A DNA stretch of 64,000 nucleotides, from assembly GCA_002281485.1 (NCBI GenBank), contig NCGF01000011.1, positions 1-64,000 of the forward strand, in the 5' to 3' direction. The notes below the pieces were generated by a model. That model was given only the letters and a program-made list of their open reading frames with translations. It was not told the origin of the DNA and ran no database searches. The position numbers were made by a program, and so were the translations under genes. Each line of letters begins with the position of its first letter. The first letter of the stretch is position 1. Below, piece by piece: positions 7,907 through 16,461 of this stretch. The stretch is from Sphingomonas sp. 28-66-16 (GTDB taxonomy: Bacteria; Pseudomonadota; Alphaproteobacteria; Sphingomonadales; Sphingomonadaceae).

Positions 7907-8227
7907 TCAGTCGCCGCGCCAGTCGAAGGGCAGCGGCGCTTCGCGGAAGGCGAAGCGATCGAGGTGGCGCGCGACCGCCCCCTTGAGCCCGTCGAGCTGC
8001 CCCGGCGCCGACGCGTCGATCCGCACCTCGAGCGCATCGCCCTTGGCATCGAACGTCACCAGCGCATCGGCGGGCCAGTCGGCGCCGCGGGCATCGCGCG
8101 GGAACGCGACGGTGCCGTGTTCGGGCGTGAAGGCCACGCTCAGAGTATGCTGCCAATGGTTGCACAGCTGCTGAAGATATTTGCGCGCGTTCGCCGTCGG
8201 TACGCGCGCGATTGCGGAGATTGTCAT
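7907..8227 (-). CDS. DUF2218 family protein
   Basis: A 106-residue protein of the DUF2218 family: start MTISAIARVPTANARKYLQQ, Trp/His core LCNHWQHTLSV, and end HLDRFAFREAPLPFDW. The start at 8227 is chosen because the family begins there and GGGGAC lies upstream. DUF2218 genes commonly accompany a PadR-like regulator and a siderophore-interacting flavin reductase, suggesting a link to iron handling. Here the PadR gene lies 87 bases upstream on the same strand, but no reductase gene is in view. The biochemical role is unknown. Confidence 0.8.
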   Translation of the reverse strand: MTISAIARVPTANARKYLQQLCNHWQHTLSVAFTPEHGTVAFPRDARGADWPADALVTFDAKGDALEVRIDASAPGQLDGLKGAVARHLDRFAFREAPLPFDWRGD

Positions 8228-8314
8228 TGTTCGTCCCCGATGGTTGCCGGCGGCGGGCACGATGCCCAACCGCCGGCGAAGGCGTTGCACGCGGGTGATG
8301 CTGCTCGTCCCGGG

Positions 8315-8920
8315 CTATAGCCGCTCGATCTTCTGCGCGGCGTCGTCGATCAGCGCCACGATCTGGTGAAGCGTTTCGGTATCGAGTTCGCCCCGGCCGA
8401 AGCGTTGCATCAGCACCAGCCCGAGATTGCCCATCGCCCGCTTGACCGACGCGCTGTCGGTGCGTTGCCGCTCGGCGCCCAGATCGGTCAGCCGCGCCAT
8501 CAGCGCCTCGACCTCCTCGGCCCGCTCGGCGAGATGGGCCGTGCCCGCCTCGGTCACCGCGAACAGTTTCTTGGCGCCATCGGCCTTCTGCTCCTCGATC
8601 AGCCCCATGTCGTCGAGCAGGGTGATCGTCGGATAGACGATGCCCGGGCTCGGCGCATAGGCACCGCCGGTGAGGTCCTCGATCTCGCGGATCAGGTCAT
8701 AGCCGTGGCGCGGCTGATCGGCGATCAGCTTGAGCAGGACGAGCCGTAATTCGCCGCCGTCGAACATCCGGCCGCGCCGGCCGCGCCCGCGTCCGCCCAT
8801 CTCCGCCGGATCGACTTCCCAGCTGACCGCAAACGGTCCCCAGCGACGCCCGCCGCCGCGCGGGCCGCAATGACGATTGCCATGCATATGGTACATTTTC
8901 GTTCTTTCTTTAACGTTCAT
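8315..8920 (-). CDS. PadR-family transcriptional regulator with His/Cys N-terminus
   Basis: A PadR winged-helix regulator: LRLVLLKLIADQPRHGYDL, then YAPSPGIVYPTITLLDDMGL, then the dimerising C-terminal coiled coil. The first ~50 residues are unusual: a His/Cys-containing stretch (MYHMHGNRHCGPRGGG) followed by Gly/Arg-rich linkers. E. coli YqjI, a metal-responsive PadR protein controlling a ferric reductase, also has a metal-binding N-terminal extension, so a metal sensor is plausible. Translation may start at 8920 or at the second Met (8896); neither has a strong ribosome binding site. It is divergent from rarA. Confidence 0.85.
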   Translation of the reverse strand: MNVKERTKMYHMHGNRHCGPRGGGRRWGPFAVSWEVDPAEMGGRGRGRRGRMFDGGELRLVLLKLIADQPRHGYDLIREIEDLTGGAYAPSPGIVYPTITLLDDMGLIEEQKADGAKKLFAVTEAGTAHLAERAEEVEALMARLTDLGAERQRTDSASVKRAMGNLGLVLMQRFGRGELDTETLHQIVALIDDAAQKIERL

Positions 8921-8929
8921 GATGGCACT

Positions 8930-8941
8930 AAGATATATCTT
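8930..8941. promoter_or_regulatory. 12-bp perfect palindrome, candidate PadR operator
   Basis: aagatatatctt at 8930-8941 is a perfect palindrome in the 77-bp divergent region between the PadR gene and rarA, 9 bases from the PadR start. PadR-type repressors, including YqjI, bind AT-rich inverted repeats in their own promoters. Autoregulation is therefore likely but inferred. Confidence 0.5.
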
Positions 8942-8997
8942 GGAAATAGGGACGGCAAGCCCTGCTGCAAAATTAATTTACGGGCCTATCTTGGGGC

Positions 8998-10311
8998 ATG
9001 GCTGACCTGTTCGCGTCCCCCGATCCCGATCCCGATACCGGCACCGAATCCGCCCCGCTGGCCGACCGGCTGCGCCCGGCCCAACTCGGCGAGGTGGTGG
9101 GACAGGATCACCTGACCGGGCCCGAAGGCGCGATCGGGCGGATGGTCGCCGCGCGCAAATTGTCGTCGATGATCCTGTGGGGACCGCCCGGCACCGGCAA
9201 GACGACGATCGCGCGCTTGCTGGCGGATGCCGTCGGGCTGCGCTTCGCGGCGATCTCGGCGGTGTTTTCGGGCGTCGCCGATTTGAAGAAGATGTTCGCC
9301 GAGGCGCGCGATCATGCCCGGATCGGGCAGCGCACCTTGTTGTTCGTCGACGAGATTCACCGCTTCAATCGCGCGCAGCAGGACGGCTTCCTGCCCTATG
9401 TCGAGGATGGCACGGTCACCCTGGTCGGGGCGACCACCGAAAACCCCTCGTTCGAACTCAACGCCGCGCTGCTCAGCCGGGCGCAGGTGCTGATCCTGCA
9501 CCGGCTCGACGCGGCGGCGCTCGGGCAATTGCTCGACCGTGCCGAAGCGATCGAGGGTCGCCCCCTGCCCCTCACCGCCGAAGCGCGCGACGCGATGATC
9601 GCGAGCGCCGATGGCGACGGGCGGTTCCTGCTCAACCAGGCCGAGACGCTCTATTCGGTCGACCTGCCCGAGCCGCTCGACCCGGCCGGGCTCGGCGCCT
9701 TCCTGCAACGCCGGGTGGCGGTGTATGACAAGGACCGCGAGGGGCATTACAATCTCATCTCCGCGCTTCACAAATCGATGCGCGGGTCGGACCCGCAGGC
9801 GTCGCTCTATTATCTGGCGCGGATGCTTACGGCGGGCGAGGAGCCGCTCTATGTGCTGCGCCGGATCGCGCGCTTTGCCAGCGAGGATATCGGGCTCGCT
9901 GATCCGCAGGCGCTGGTGCAATGCCTCGCCGCGAAGCATGCCTATGAATTTCTCGGCTCGCCCGAGGGGGAACTCGCGATCGCGCAGGCGTGCCTCTATT
10001 GCGCGACCGCGCCCAAATCGAACGCCGCGTACAAGGCGCAGAAGGCCGCCTGGAAATCGGCGCGCGAAACCGGGTCGCTGATGCCGCCGCAGAATATTCT
10101 CAACGCCCCGACCAAGCTGATGAAGGACATCGGCTATGGCAAGGGCTATGCCTATGATCATGATGTGGCGGAGGGGTTTTCGGGGTCCAATTACTGGCCG
10201 GCGGAGATGAAGGCGGAGACCTTCTATCGCCCGACCGACCGGGGCTTCGAAAAGCGCATCGCCGAACGCATCGCCTTTTGGGAGGGATTGAAGAATGCGG
10301 CTGACGATTAG
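8998..10311 (+). CDS. rarA: Replication-associated recombination protein A (MgsA/RarA)
   Basis: A 437-residue AAA+ ATPase that acts at stalled replication forks with single-stranded DNA-binding protein. Walker A is GPPGTGKTT (residues 62-70), Walker B is LLFVDEIH with D118/E119, and sensor 1 lies in GATTENPSFELN. The C-terminal tetramerisation domain shows MRGSDPQASLYYLARML and ASEDIGLADPQAL, both characteristic of RarA. Length is normal. The gene heads a rightward run, and its last codons overlap the next start by 17 bases. Confidence 0.95.
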   Translation: MADLFASPDPDPDTGTESAPLADRLRPAQLGEVVGQDHLTGPEGAIGRMVAARKLSSMILWGPPGTGKTTIARLLADAVGLRFAAISAVFSGVADLKKMFAEARDHARIGQRTLLFVDEIHRFNRAQQDGFLPYVEDGTVTLVGATTENPSFELNAALLSRAQVLILHRLDAAALGQLLDRAEAIEGRPLPLTAEARDAMIASADGDGRFLLNQAETLYSVDLPEPLDPAGLGAFLQRRVAVYDKDREGHYNLISALHKSMRGSDPQASLYYLARMLTAGEEPLYVLRRIARFASEDIGLADPQALVQCLAAKHAYEFLGSPEGELAIAQACLYCATAPKSNAAYKAQKAAWKSARETGSLMPPQNILNAPTKLMKDIGYGKGYAYDHDVAEGFSGSNYWPAEMKAETFYRPTDRGFEKRIAERIAFWEGLKNAADD

Positions 10312-11680
10312 GGCGACGACGGGGCTGGCGCTGGCCGCGCTGGCGATACTGGCCACGCCGGCGGCCGCGCAGCAAGCGCACGCACCAACCCGCTACGACA
10401 TGGCCGTCGCCGCCGGCTACAAGGCCGCCATCACCTGCAGCGCGGCGCTGATCGGAGGGCGGACCCAGGCGCAGATCGCCGAGGATGAGCTCCACGGCAT
10501 CTACCCCGAATATGACGCGATCGTGCACCGGCTCGACGCCCGGATCGATGTGCCGCAGGGCCGGGTCACGGTCGGCTATGGCGAGGGGATGCCGCCGCGG
10601 ATCGCGCAATGGTCGCCGGTCACCGGCTGCACGACCCTGCCGATCGGCACCGTCCCGGTGCCGCGCGTCGCTGGCGATCAAGCGATCACGCCGAGGCCGG
10701 TCGCCGCCAATCCCGCGCCCTGGCCGCTCGGCGATTCGCTGCCCCGTATCGCGATGATGCCCCTCCCGCCCGTCGCAGCGGCATTCGACGCGCTCAGCTA
10801 TGGCAAGGGCAGCAAGACCACCGGTGTCGTCGTGGTGCGCGGCAACCGCATCGTCGCCGAACGATATGCCGACGGCTTCGGCCCGTTCGTCGCCAACCGC
10901 ACCTGGTCGGTCGCCAAAAGCATCACCGGCACGCTGATCGGCATCGCCGTCGGTGAGGGCGCGATCAAGGTCGATCAGCCTGCGCCGATCGCCGCGTGGC
11001 ACAATGAGCGTGACCCTCGCCAACAGATCACGATCGACAATCTCATGCGGATGGCGAGCGGACTGCACAGCGACACCGCCGGCAACCGCACCGACGCGGT
11101 CTATTTCGGCGGTACCACGGTCGACGAGAATGTCGTGCAATGGCCGCTCGAGGCAAAACCCGGCACCCGCTTCCGCTATGCCAACAACGACATCCTGCTG
11201 GCGATGCTGTCGCTGCGGTCGGCGCTCGGTGAGGAGCGCTATCGCTATTTCCCGCGCGATGCGCTGTTCGACAAGATCGGCATGCATCACACCGTCGCCG
11301 AGACCGACTGGCACGGCAACTATATCGCCTCGAGCCAGATCTGGACGACCGCGCGCGACCTGGCGCGGTTCGGGATGCTATACCTCAACGACGGCGTCTG
11401 GAACGGCAGGCGAGTGCTGCCCGAAGGCTGGGTGAAGCGGATCAGCACGCCATCGGGCCCGCAACCGGCCGGCGCGTTCGGCTATGGCGCGACCTTCTGG
11501 CTGCTCGACAAATCGCCCGGCGTCCCTGCCGACGCCTATGGCGCGTTCGGCAACCGCGGCCAATATGTCGTCATCGTCCCGAGCCGGGGTATCGTCATCG
11601 TCCGGCGCGGCGAGGACCCGACCGGCGCGACGTTCGACATCGCCAGGTTCACCGCCGACATCTTGGCTGCGATGAAATGA
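10295..11680 (+). CDS. Exported serine hydrolase, class C beta-lactamase-like
   Basis: A 461-residue protein with a signal peptide (MRLTIRATTG to ATPAAAQ, cleaved near residue 26) and a C-terminal penicillin-binding-protein-like fold. The nucleophile motif is S205-V-A-K208 (TWSVAKSITG), and the second motif is Y295-A-N297 (FRYANND). This group includes esterases and peptidases as well as beta-lactamases, and the substrate cannot be told from sequence. The ~150-residue N-terminal region before the catalytic domain contains a Cys pair (C48, C112) that could form a disulfide. It overlaps rarA and the next gene (ATGA at 11677), so it is probably co-transcribed. Confidence 0.85.
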   Translation: MRLTIRATTGLALAALAILATPAAAQQAHAPTRYDMAVAAGYKAAITCSAALIGGRTQAQIAEDELHGIYPEYDAIVHRLDARIDVPQGRVTVGYGEGMPPRIAQWSPVTGCTTLPIGTVPVPRVAGDQAITPRPVAANPAPWPLGDSLPRIAMMPLPPVAAAFDALSYGKGSKTTGVVVVRGNRIVAERYADGFGPFVANRTWSVAKSITGTLIGIAVGEGAIKVDQPAPIAAWHNERDPRQQITIDNLMRMASGLHSDTAGNRTDAVYFGGTTVDENVVQWPLEAKPGTRFRYANNDILLAMLSLRSALGEERYRYFPRDALFDKIGMHHTVAETDWHGNYIASSQIWTTARDLARFGMLYLNDGVWNGRRVLPEGWVKRISTPSGPQPAGAFGYGATFWLLDKSPGVPADAYGAFGNRGQYVVIVPSRGIVIVRRGEDPTGATFDIARFTADILAAMK

Positions 11681-12039
11681 GCGCGCTGGCAATCGGCGAC
11701 TGGGACGAACTGGTCGCCTTCGCGCTTGGCTTGCCCGATACCCAGCTGGGGGTTCATTATGGCAAACCGGCGATCAAGATCGTCAGCAACGGCCGTGCCT
11801 TTGTATCGGGCAGCCGCGAAGCGGGCTCGTTCGTGCTGCAGATCGACCATGACACCAAGGCGCTCCTGCTCGAGACCGATCCCGACAGCTTCTGGCAGAC
11901 GCCGCATTATCATGGCTGGCCGGGCCTGCTCGTTCGTTATGGCAGCGTCGATCCCGATCGCGTCCGGGCGATGATCGAACGGGCGCGCGATCAGGCAGCG
12001 GCCAAGTGCCCGACCAAGCCCCGAAAAAGCCAGGCATGA
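11677..12039 (+). CDS. MmcQ/YjbR family protein
   Basis: A 120-residue protein of the MmcQ/YjbR family: a compact CyaY-like fold seen in many bacteria and annotated as DNA-binding, without a firm function. Recognisable segments are FALGLPDTQLGVHYGKPAIKI and the Trp-rich DSFWQTPHYHGWPGLLVRY. The ATG overlaps the hydrolase stop (11677-11680), and the stop overlaps the following gene, so it is translated as part of the chain. Confidence 0.82.
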   Translation: MSALAIGDWDELVAFALGLPDTQLGVHYGKPAIKIVSNGRAFVSGSREAGSFVLQIDHDTKALLLETDPDSFWQTPHYHGWPGLLVRYGSVDPDRVRAMIERARDQAAAKCPTKPRKSQA

Positions 12040-12896
12040 GGCGCTTCACGCGGTTTGCCGCGATCGACTGGTCCGGCGCCAGGGGCAAGCGCCATCGCGG
12101 CATCGCGGTGGCGCTTTGCGAGGCCGGGGATGCCGCGCCGCAACTGTTCGCCGCCCCGGATGGCGTGTGGTCGCGGACCGCGGTGCTCGACTGGCTGCGC
12201 GCCCGCGCTGGCGATCCGTTGCTGGTCGGGTTCGATTTCAGCTTCGCGCCGCCGCTGATCGAGCGCGGCGCCTATCTGCCCGGCGAGCCGACGCCCGCCA
12301 CTGCGCGCCCCTTCTGGGCGCATGTCGACACGGCAAGCGACGATGAGGATCTGGGCGCGGCCTCCTTCCTCGAAAACCGGCGCGGCCGACATTTCTATCT
12401 CGGCGCAGCCGACGGGACCAAGGCCGATTTCATGCATTTCCGCCGCTGTGAGGCGCAGTATAAGGCTGGCGGCGGCGGCAAGCCGTCAACCGTCTATGAC
12501 GCAATCGGCGCGGCGCAAGTGGCGAAAGCGAGCTTTGCCGGGATGCGCCTGCTCCACCATCTCGGCGCTGCGGTCCCGGTCTGGCCGTTCGACCCGGTGC
12601 CCGACCAGGGCGCCCTTGTCGTCGAGATCTACACCAGCATCGCCGCCCGCACGGCGGGTCTGCGCAAGGGCATCAGCAAGATGCGTGGTGCCGCCGCGCT
12701 CGACGCCGCGCTCACCCACCCAGCCATCGGCAGCCAGCCACACAGCCCGCTGGAGCGCTATGACGACCACGCCACCGATGCGATCCTGACCGCCGCCTGG
12801 CTGCGCGCGCATGCCGACCGAGCATCGCTCTGGCATCCACCCGCCCTTTCCGCCGAAATTGCGCAAAGCGAGGGCTGGACCTTCGGCGTCGTCTGA
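12036..12896 (+). CDS. DUF429-like protein with RNase H-type fold
   Basis: A 286-residue soluble protein. AAIDWSGARGKRHRG near the start, VGFDFSFAPP in the middle, and DDHATDAILTAAWLR near the end have the spacing of acidic residues seen in RNase H/Holliday-junction-resolvase-like proteins grouped under DUF429. The substrate is unknown. The start at 12036 (MRRFTRFAAIDW) is chosen over one 30 bases upstream because it forms an ATGA overlap with the preceding stop. The tRNA-Thr gene follows 29 bases after the stop. Confidence 0.65.
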   Translation: MRRFTRFAAIDWSGARGKRHRGIAVALCEAGDAAPQLFAAPDGVWSRTAVLDWLRARAGDPLLVGFDFSFAPPLIERGAYLPGEPTPATARPFWAHVDTASDDEDLGAASFLENRRGRHFYLGAADGTKADFMHFRRCEAQYKAGGGGKPSTVYDAIGAAQVAKASFAGMRLLHHLGAAVPVWPFDPVPDQGALVVEIYTSIAARTAGLRKGISKMRGAAALDAALTHPAIGSQPHSPLERYDDHATDAILTAAWLRAHADRASLWHPPALSAEIAQSEGWTFGVV

Positions 12897-12925
12897 CGCA
12901 TGGGAAGCCGCGTCATCATCGACAT

Positions 12926-13001
12926 GCCGGTTTAGCTCAGCTGGTAGAGCAGCGGTTTTGTAAACCGAAGGTCGCGGGTTCGATTCCTGCAACCGGCACC
13001 A
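12926..13001 (+). tRNA. tRNA-Thr (anticodon TGT)
   Basis: A complete 76-nt cloverleaf: acceptor gccggtt/aaccggc, D-arm gctc-agctggta-gagc, anticodon TGT at 12959-12961 in a ttTGTaa loop, T-arm gcggg-ttcgatt-cctgc, discriminator a and encoded CCA. It reads ACA threonine codons. The top pair of the anticodon stem is mismatched. No att-like duplicate of its 3' end is seen in the window. Confidence 0.95.
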
Positions 13002-13051
13002 ATCGCGACACCTCTTGCCGATCGATCGCCCAACCGCCGATAAGGGCGACC

Positions 13052-13765
13052 ATGATCAAGATCGCCAGTTACAATATGCACAAGGGGATCGGCACCGATC
13101 GCCAGCGCAATCCCGCCCGAACGCTCGAGGTGCTGCAGGAAATCGACGCCGACATCGTCGCGTTGCAGGAAGTAGACCGCCGTTTCGGCACCCGCGCCGG
13201 GGTGATTCCGCTCGCGATGATCGAGCGGCATACCTCGTGGCAGCCCGTCGCGTTCGGCGCTCGGCCCCACAGCCTCGGCTGGCACGGCAACACCTTGCTG
13301 ATCCGCAAAGACGCCATCATCGTCGATTGCGAACAGATCCATCTGCCCGCGCTCGAGCCGCGTGGCGCGATCGCGGCCGATATTCGAACGACCAGCGACG
13401 GCGTGGTCCGCGTGATCGGGATGCACCTCGATCTATCGGGGCTTTGGCGCCGGCGCCAGGCCCATGCGATCATCGCGCATGTGGCGTCGAGCGTGAAACA
13501 TTTGCCGACGATTCTGATGGGCGACCTCAACGAATGGAGCGCCACCGCCGGCTGTCTGCACGAATTCGCGCGTCATTATAGCGTCGCCGAGACCGGACCG
13601 AGCTTCCACGCACGCCGTCCGCTGGCGCGGCTCGACCGGATCATGGTATCGCGCGATCTGAAGGTCACGGCATGTGGCGTCCACCATAGCGCGAAGGCGC
13701 GGGTCGCGTCGGATCATTTGCCGATCTGGGCGACGATCGAGAGGGCTGGCGAGGGAGCTGGATGA
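13052..13765 (+). CDS. Endonuclease/exonuclease/phosphatase-family hydrolase
   Basis: A 237-residue metal-dependent hydrolase of the EEP superfamily (DNase I/APE1 fold). Conserved elements are SYNMHKGIG (Asn), ALQEVDRRFG (catalytic Glu), GMHLDLS (His), LMGDLNEW (Asp/Asn) and ASDHLPIWA (catalytic Asp-His). Members cleave DNA, inositol phosphates or sphingomyelin, and the sequence does not decide which. It has no signal peptide. Its stop overlaps the ATG of the patatin gene (ATGA at 13762), suggesting joint action on lipids or phosphodiesters, which is inference. Confidence 0.88.
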   Translation: MIKIASYNMHKGIGTDRQRNPARTLEVLQEIDADIVALQEVDRRFGTRAGVIPLAMIERHTSWQPVAFGARPHSLGWHGNTLLIRKDAIIVDCEQIHLPALEPRGAIAADIRTTSDGVVRVIGMHLDLSGLWRRRQAHAIIAHVASSVKHLPTILMGDLNEWSATAGCLHEFARHYSVAETGPSFHARRPLARLDRIMVSRDLKVTACGVHHSAKARVASDHLPIWATIERAGEGAG

Positions 13766-16059
13766 ACCGCGAGAAGGAACTGCGGCTCGCTTTGGTCTGC
13801 TATGGCGGGATCAGCCTTGCGGTCTATATGCACGGAATCTCCAAGGAGATTTGGCGCCTGGCCAAGGCGAGCTGCGCGTTCAACGGCGGGGTGGAGCCGG
13901 CCAGCGGCAGCCAGGGCGTCTATCGGGCGTTGCTCCAGGAAATCCAGAACGATCATCAGCTGCAGCTGCGGGTGCTGGTCGACATCATCGCCGGGGCGAG
14001 CGCAGGCGGGATCAACGGCGTGTTTCTCGCCCAGGCGATCTCCACGGGCCAATCGCTCGAGCCGCTCACCGATCTGTGGCTCGATTCGGCCGACGTCGAG
14101 GCGCTGATCGATCCCGGCCAGGCGCCGGGCCATCGCTTCGCCAAAATCTGGGCGGTGCCGCTTGCCTGGGCCGCGCAGCGCCGCGGCGGCGCGCGGATCG
14201 ATGCCCTCGTCGAATCCGATGCGCGATCCGAGGTGCGGGCCAAGCTCTCGCGCTTTGTCCGGTCGCGCTGGTTCGAGCCGCCCTTTGGCGGCGCCTTGTT
14301 CACCGGCCTGCTGATGGATGCGTTCGACGCGATGGCGGTCGCGCCCAAGGGGCCGCGGCTGCTGCCCGATGGCCAGCCGCTCGATCTGTTCGTGACCGTC
14401 ACCGATTTCACCGGCCATCCCGAACGGCTCGCGCTCAATTCGCCGCCCGAGGTGATGGAGACCGAACACCGGCTGATCTTCCCTTTCACCGATCACGGCC
14501 AGCGGGTCGAGACGCTCGCCCATGCCGGCGAACTCGCCTTTGCCGCACGCGCGACATCGAGTTTCCCGGGGGCGTTTCCGCCCTTTACCGTCGGCGAGCT
14601 TGATGGCGTGCTGGCCGCGCGCCAGATTGCGTGGCCGGGCCGGGCGGCGTTTCTGGCACGGGTGCTGCCGCGACAGTCGGCGGCCGATGCAGCCGCCAGC
14701 GCGGTGCTGATCGACGGATCGGTGCTGGTCAACGCGCCCTTCCGTCCGGCGATCGATGCGCTTCGCGAGCGACCCGCGAAGCGCCAGGTCGATCGGCGCT
14801 TCGTCTATATCGATCCCTATCCGGGCAAGAGGTACAGCGCGAACGCCAAGAGCGATGCCGTGCCGGGCTTCTTCCAGACGATCATCGGCGCGATCTCCGA
14901 ATTGCCCCGCCAGCAACCGATCCGCGACAATCTCGAAGCGATCGCCGAACGCTCGGCGCGGATCGAGCGGATGCGCGAGATCATCGCGGGGATCAGGCCC
15001 GAGGTGGAAAAACAGGTCGAGGCGCTGTTCGGCTATACGCTGTTCCTCGATCACCCCACCGTGGCGCGGCTCGCCAACTGGCGGCGCCGCGCTCAAAACG
15101 CCGCCGCCGCCAAGGCGGGCTATGGCTATGCTGCCTATGGCCATCTGAAGCTGGCCGGGGTGATCGAGAACATCGCGCAGCTGCTCTACACCATCGGCGG
15201 CGAGACGGGACCGCGCCGCTGGGCGCATATCCGCCGCCAACTCGCCGCAACGGTTCGCGCGCAAGGCATGGACGATATGGGGCCGACCTTTTCGGGCGGG
15301 ACCAACCCCCAGACGATCGCCTTTTTGCGCTCCTATGATTTCGGCTTTCGAATCCGCCGGCTGCGGCTGATGGCGCGTCGCCTCGCGGAGGTCGAAACGG
15401 GCTTCGACGAGGCCGAGATTCACCAGCTCCGCGAGGCGATCTACGCGTCGCTCGCGCAGTATCTCGATGCGAAGCGCACCGATCCGCATCTGGCGCTGCG
15501 CCGCGATGTCCGCGCCCTGCGCACCGATGCGGCGCCTCTGCTCGAAAAGCTCGCCCACTCGCTCAACCTCAAGCCGCTCGACGACGAGACCGAGGCGCGC
15601 CTGTCGAATGCACTGTCCGCCGCTTCCAAGGAGGTGCGCCGGACGATGCTGCTCACCTATCTGGGCTTTCCCTATTACGACGTGGCGACGCTGCCGCTGC
15701 TGCAGGGCGAGGGCCTCGACGAGTTCGACCCGATCAAGGTCGATCGGATCGCCCCCGACGATGCGACCGCAATCCGCGCCGGCGGCGCCGAGGCGACTCT
15801 CAAAGGCATTCAGTTCAACAGCTTCGGGGCTTTTTTCAGCCGGGCATATCGCGAAAACGACTATCTCTGGGGCCGGCTGCATGGCGCCGAGCGACTGATC
15901 GACATCGTCGTCTCGGCACTCCCTGCGACGATGCGGATGAAGCCCGGCCGCATCGCCGCGATCAAGCGGGACGCCTTCATCGCCATCCTCGACGAGGAAC
16001 AGCCCAAGCTCGCCCGCATTCAGCCGCTGATCGCGTCGTTGCGGCGCGAGATCGGCTGA
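13762..16059 (+). CDS. Patatin-like protein (TIGR03607/DUF3376 type)
   Basis: A 765-residue patatin-related protein. The N-terminal ~330 residues carry the phospholipase core: oxyanion segment LVCYGGISLAVYMHG, nucleophile elbow GASAGGING, and a later LIDGSVLVNAPF with the catalytic Asp (DGS replacing the usual DGG/DGA). The C-terminal ~430 residues match the long extension of the bacterial patatin group with DUF3376. Expected activity is acyl hydrolysis of membrane lipids. It has no signal peptide and its location is unclear. It is translationally coupled to the EEP hydrolase upstream. Confidence 0.88.
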   Translation: MNREKELRLALVCYGGISLAVYMHGISKEIWRLAKASCAFNGGVEPASGSQGVYRALLQEIQNDHQLQLRVLVDIIAGASAGGINGVFLAQAISTGQSLEPLTDLWLDSADVEALIDPGQAPGHRFAKIWAVPLAWAAQRRGGARIDALVESDARSEVRAKLSRFVRSRWFEPPFGGALFTGLLMDAFDAMAVAPKGPRLLPDGQPLDLFVTVTDFTGHPERLALNSPPEVMETEHRLIFPFTDHGQRVETLAHAGELAFAARATSSFPGAFPPFTVGELDGVLAARQIAWPGRAAFLARVLPRQSAADAAASAVLIDGSVLVNAPFRPAIDALRERPAKRQVDRRFVYIDPYPGKRYSANAKSDAVPGFFQTIIGAISELPRQQPIRDNLEAIAERSARIERMREIIAGIRPEVEKQVEALFGYTLFLDHPTVARLANWRRRAQNAAAAKAGYGYAAYGHLKLAGVIENIAQLLYTIGGETGPRRWAHIRRQLAATVRAQGMDDMGPTFSGGTNPQTIAFLRSYDFGFRIRRLRLMARRLAEVETGFDEAEIHQLREAIYASLAQYLDAKRTDPHLALRRDVRALRTDAAPLLEKLAHSLNLKPLDDETEARLSNALSAASKEVRRTMLLTYLGFPYYDVATLPLLQGEGLDEFDPIKVDRIAPDDATAIRAGGAEATLKGIQFNSFGAFFSRAYRENDYLWGRLHGAERLIDIVVSALPATMRMKPGRIAAIKRDAFIAILDEEQPKLARIQPLIASLRREIG

Positions 16060-16119
16060 GGCTGGCAAAACCGATATCGGCAGCCTACACCCGACGGCAA
16101 CGCCACGAAGGACAGCGCC

Positions 16120-16461
16120 GTGCAATTTCTGAAGACCCTCTTCTGGTTCCTGATGGCCGTGATCGCCGCGGTGTTCACGATCGGCAATTGGACGACCGTT
16201 CAGATCAGGCTCTGGGCAGGCCTGGTCGCCGATGTGAACCTGCCGCTGCTGTTGCTGCTCACCTTCCTGTCCGGCCTGTTTCCGGCGCTGCTCTATCATC
16301 ACGCGGTGAAATGGCGGCTCCGCCAGAAACTGGCGACGGCCGAGCGCGCGATCGCCGATCTGCGCGGGCCCATCGGCGCCCCCGCCCCCAGCGTCGCCGA
16401 ACCCGATACGCCGATCCCGCCGGCCTCCGTCCCCACCGCCGTGCCGCCCGGCGTCTCATGA
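16120..16461 (+). CDS. LapA/DUF1049-domain membrane protein
   Basis: A 113-residue inner-membrane protein starting at GTG 16120. Two hydrophobic helices (residues ~5-25 and ~42-62) flank the conserved NWTTVQIRLW segment of the DUF1049/LapA family. A cytoplasmic basic/coiled segment (KWRLRQKLATAERAIADL) and a Pro-rich tail follow. LapA-type proteins help control lipopolysaccharide assembly in enterobacteria; in a bacterium probably lacking LPS the role must differ. Its stop overlaps pyrF (ATGA at 16458), a pairing frequent in sphingomonads. Confidence 0.8.
   Translation: MQFLKTLFWFLMAVIAAVFTIGNWTTVQIRLWAGLVADVNLPLLLLLTFLSGLFPALLYHHAVKWRLRQKLATAERAIADLRGPIGAPAPSVAEPDTPIPPASVPTAVPPGVS

Noticed and set aside
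10295-11680. Beta-lactamase resistance gene
   Set aside because: The SxxK and YxN motifs alone also fit esterases and peptidases; there is no reason to claim antibiotic resistance.
12926-13001. tRNA-Thr as an integration site
   Set aside because: Genes on both sides are core-like and overlapping runs flank it; no duplicated 3' end is present.
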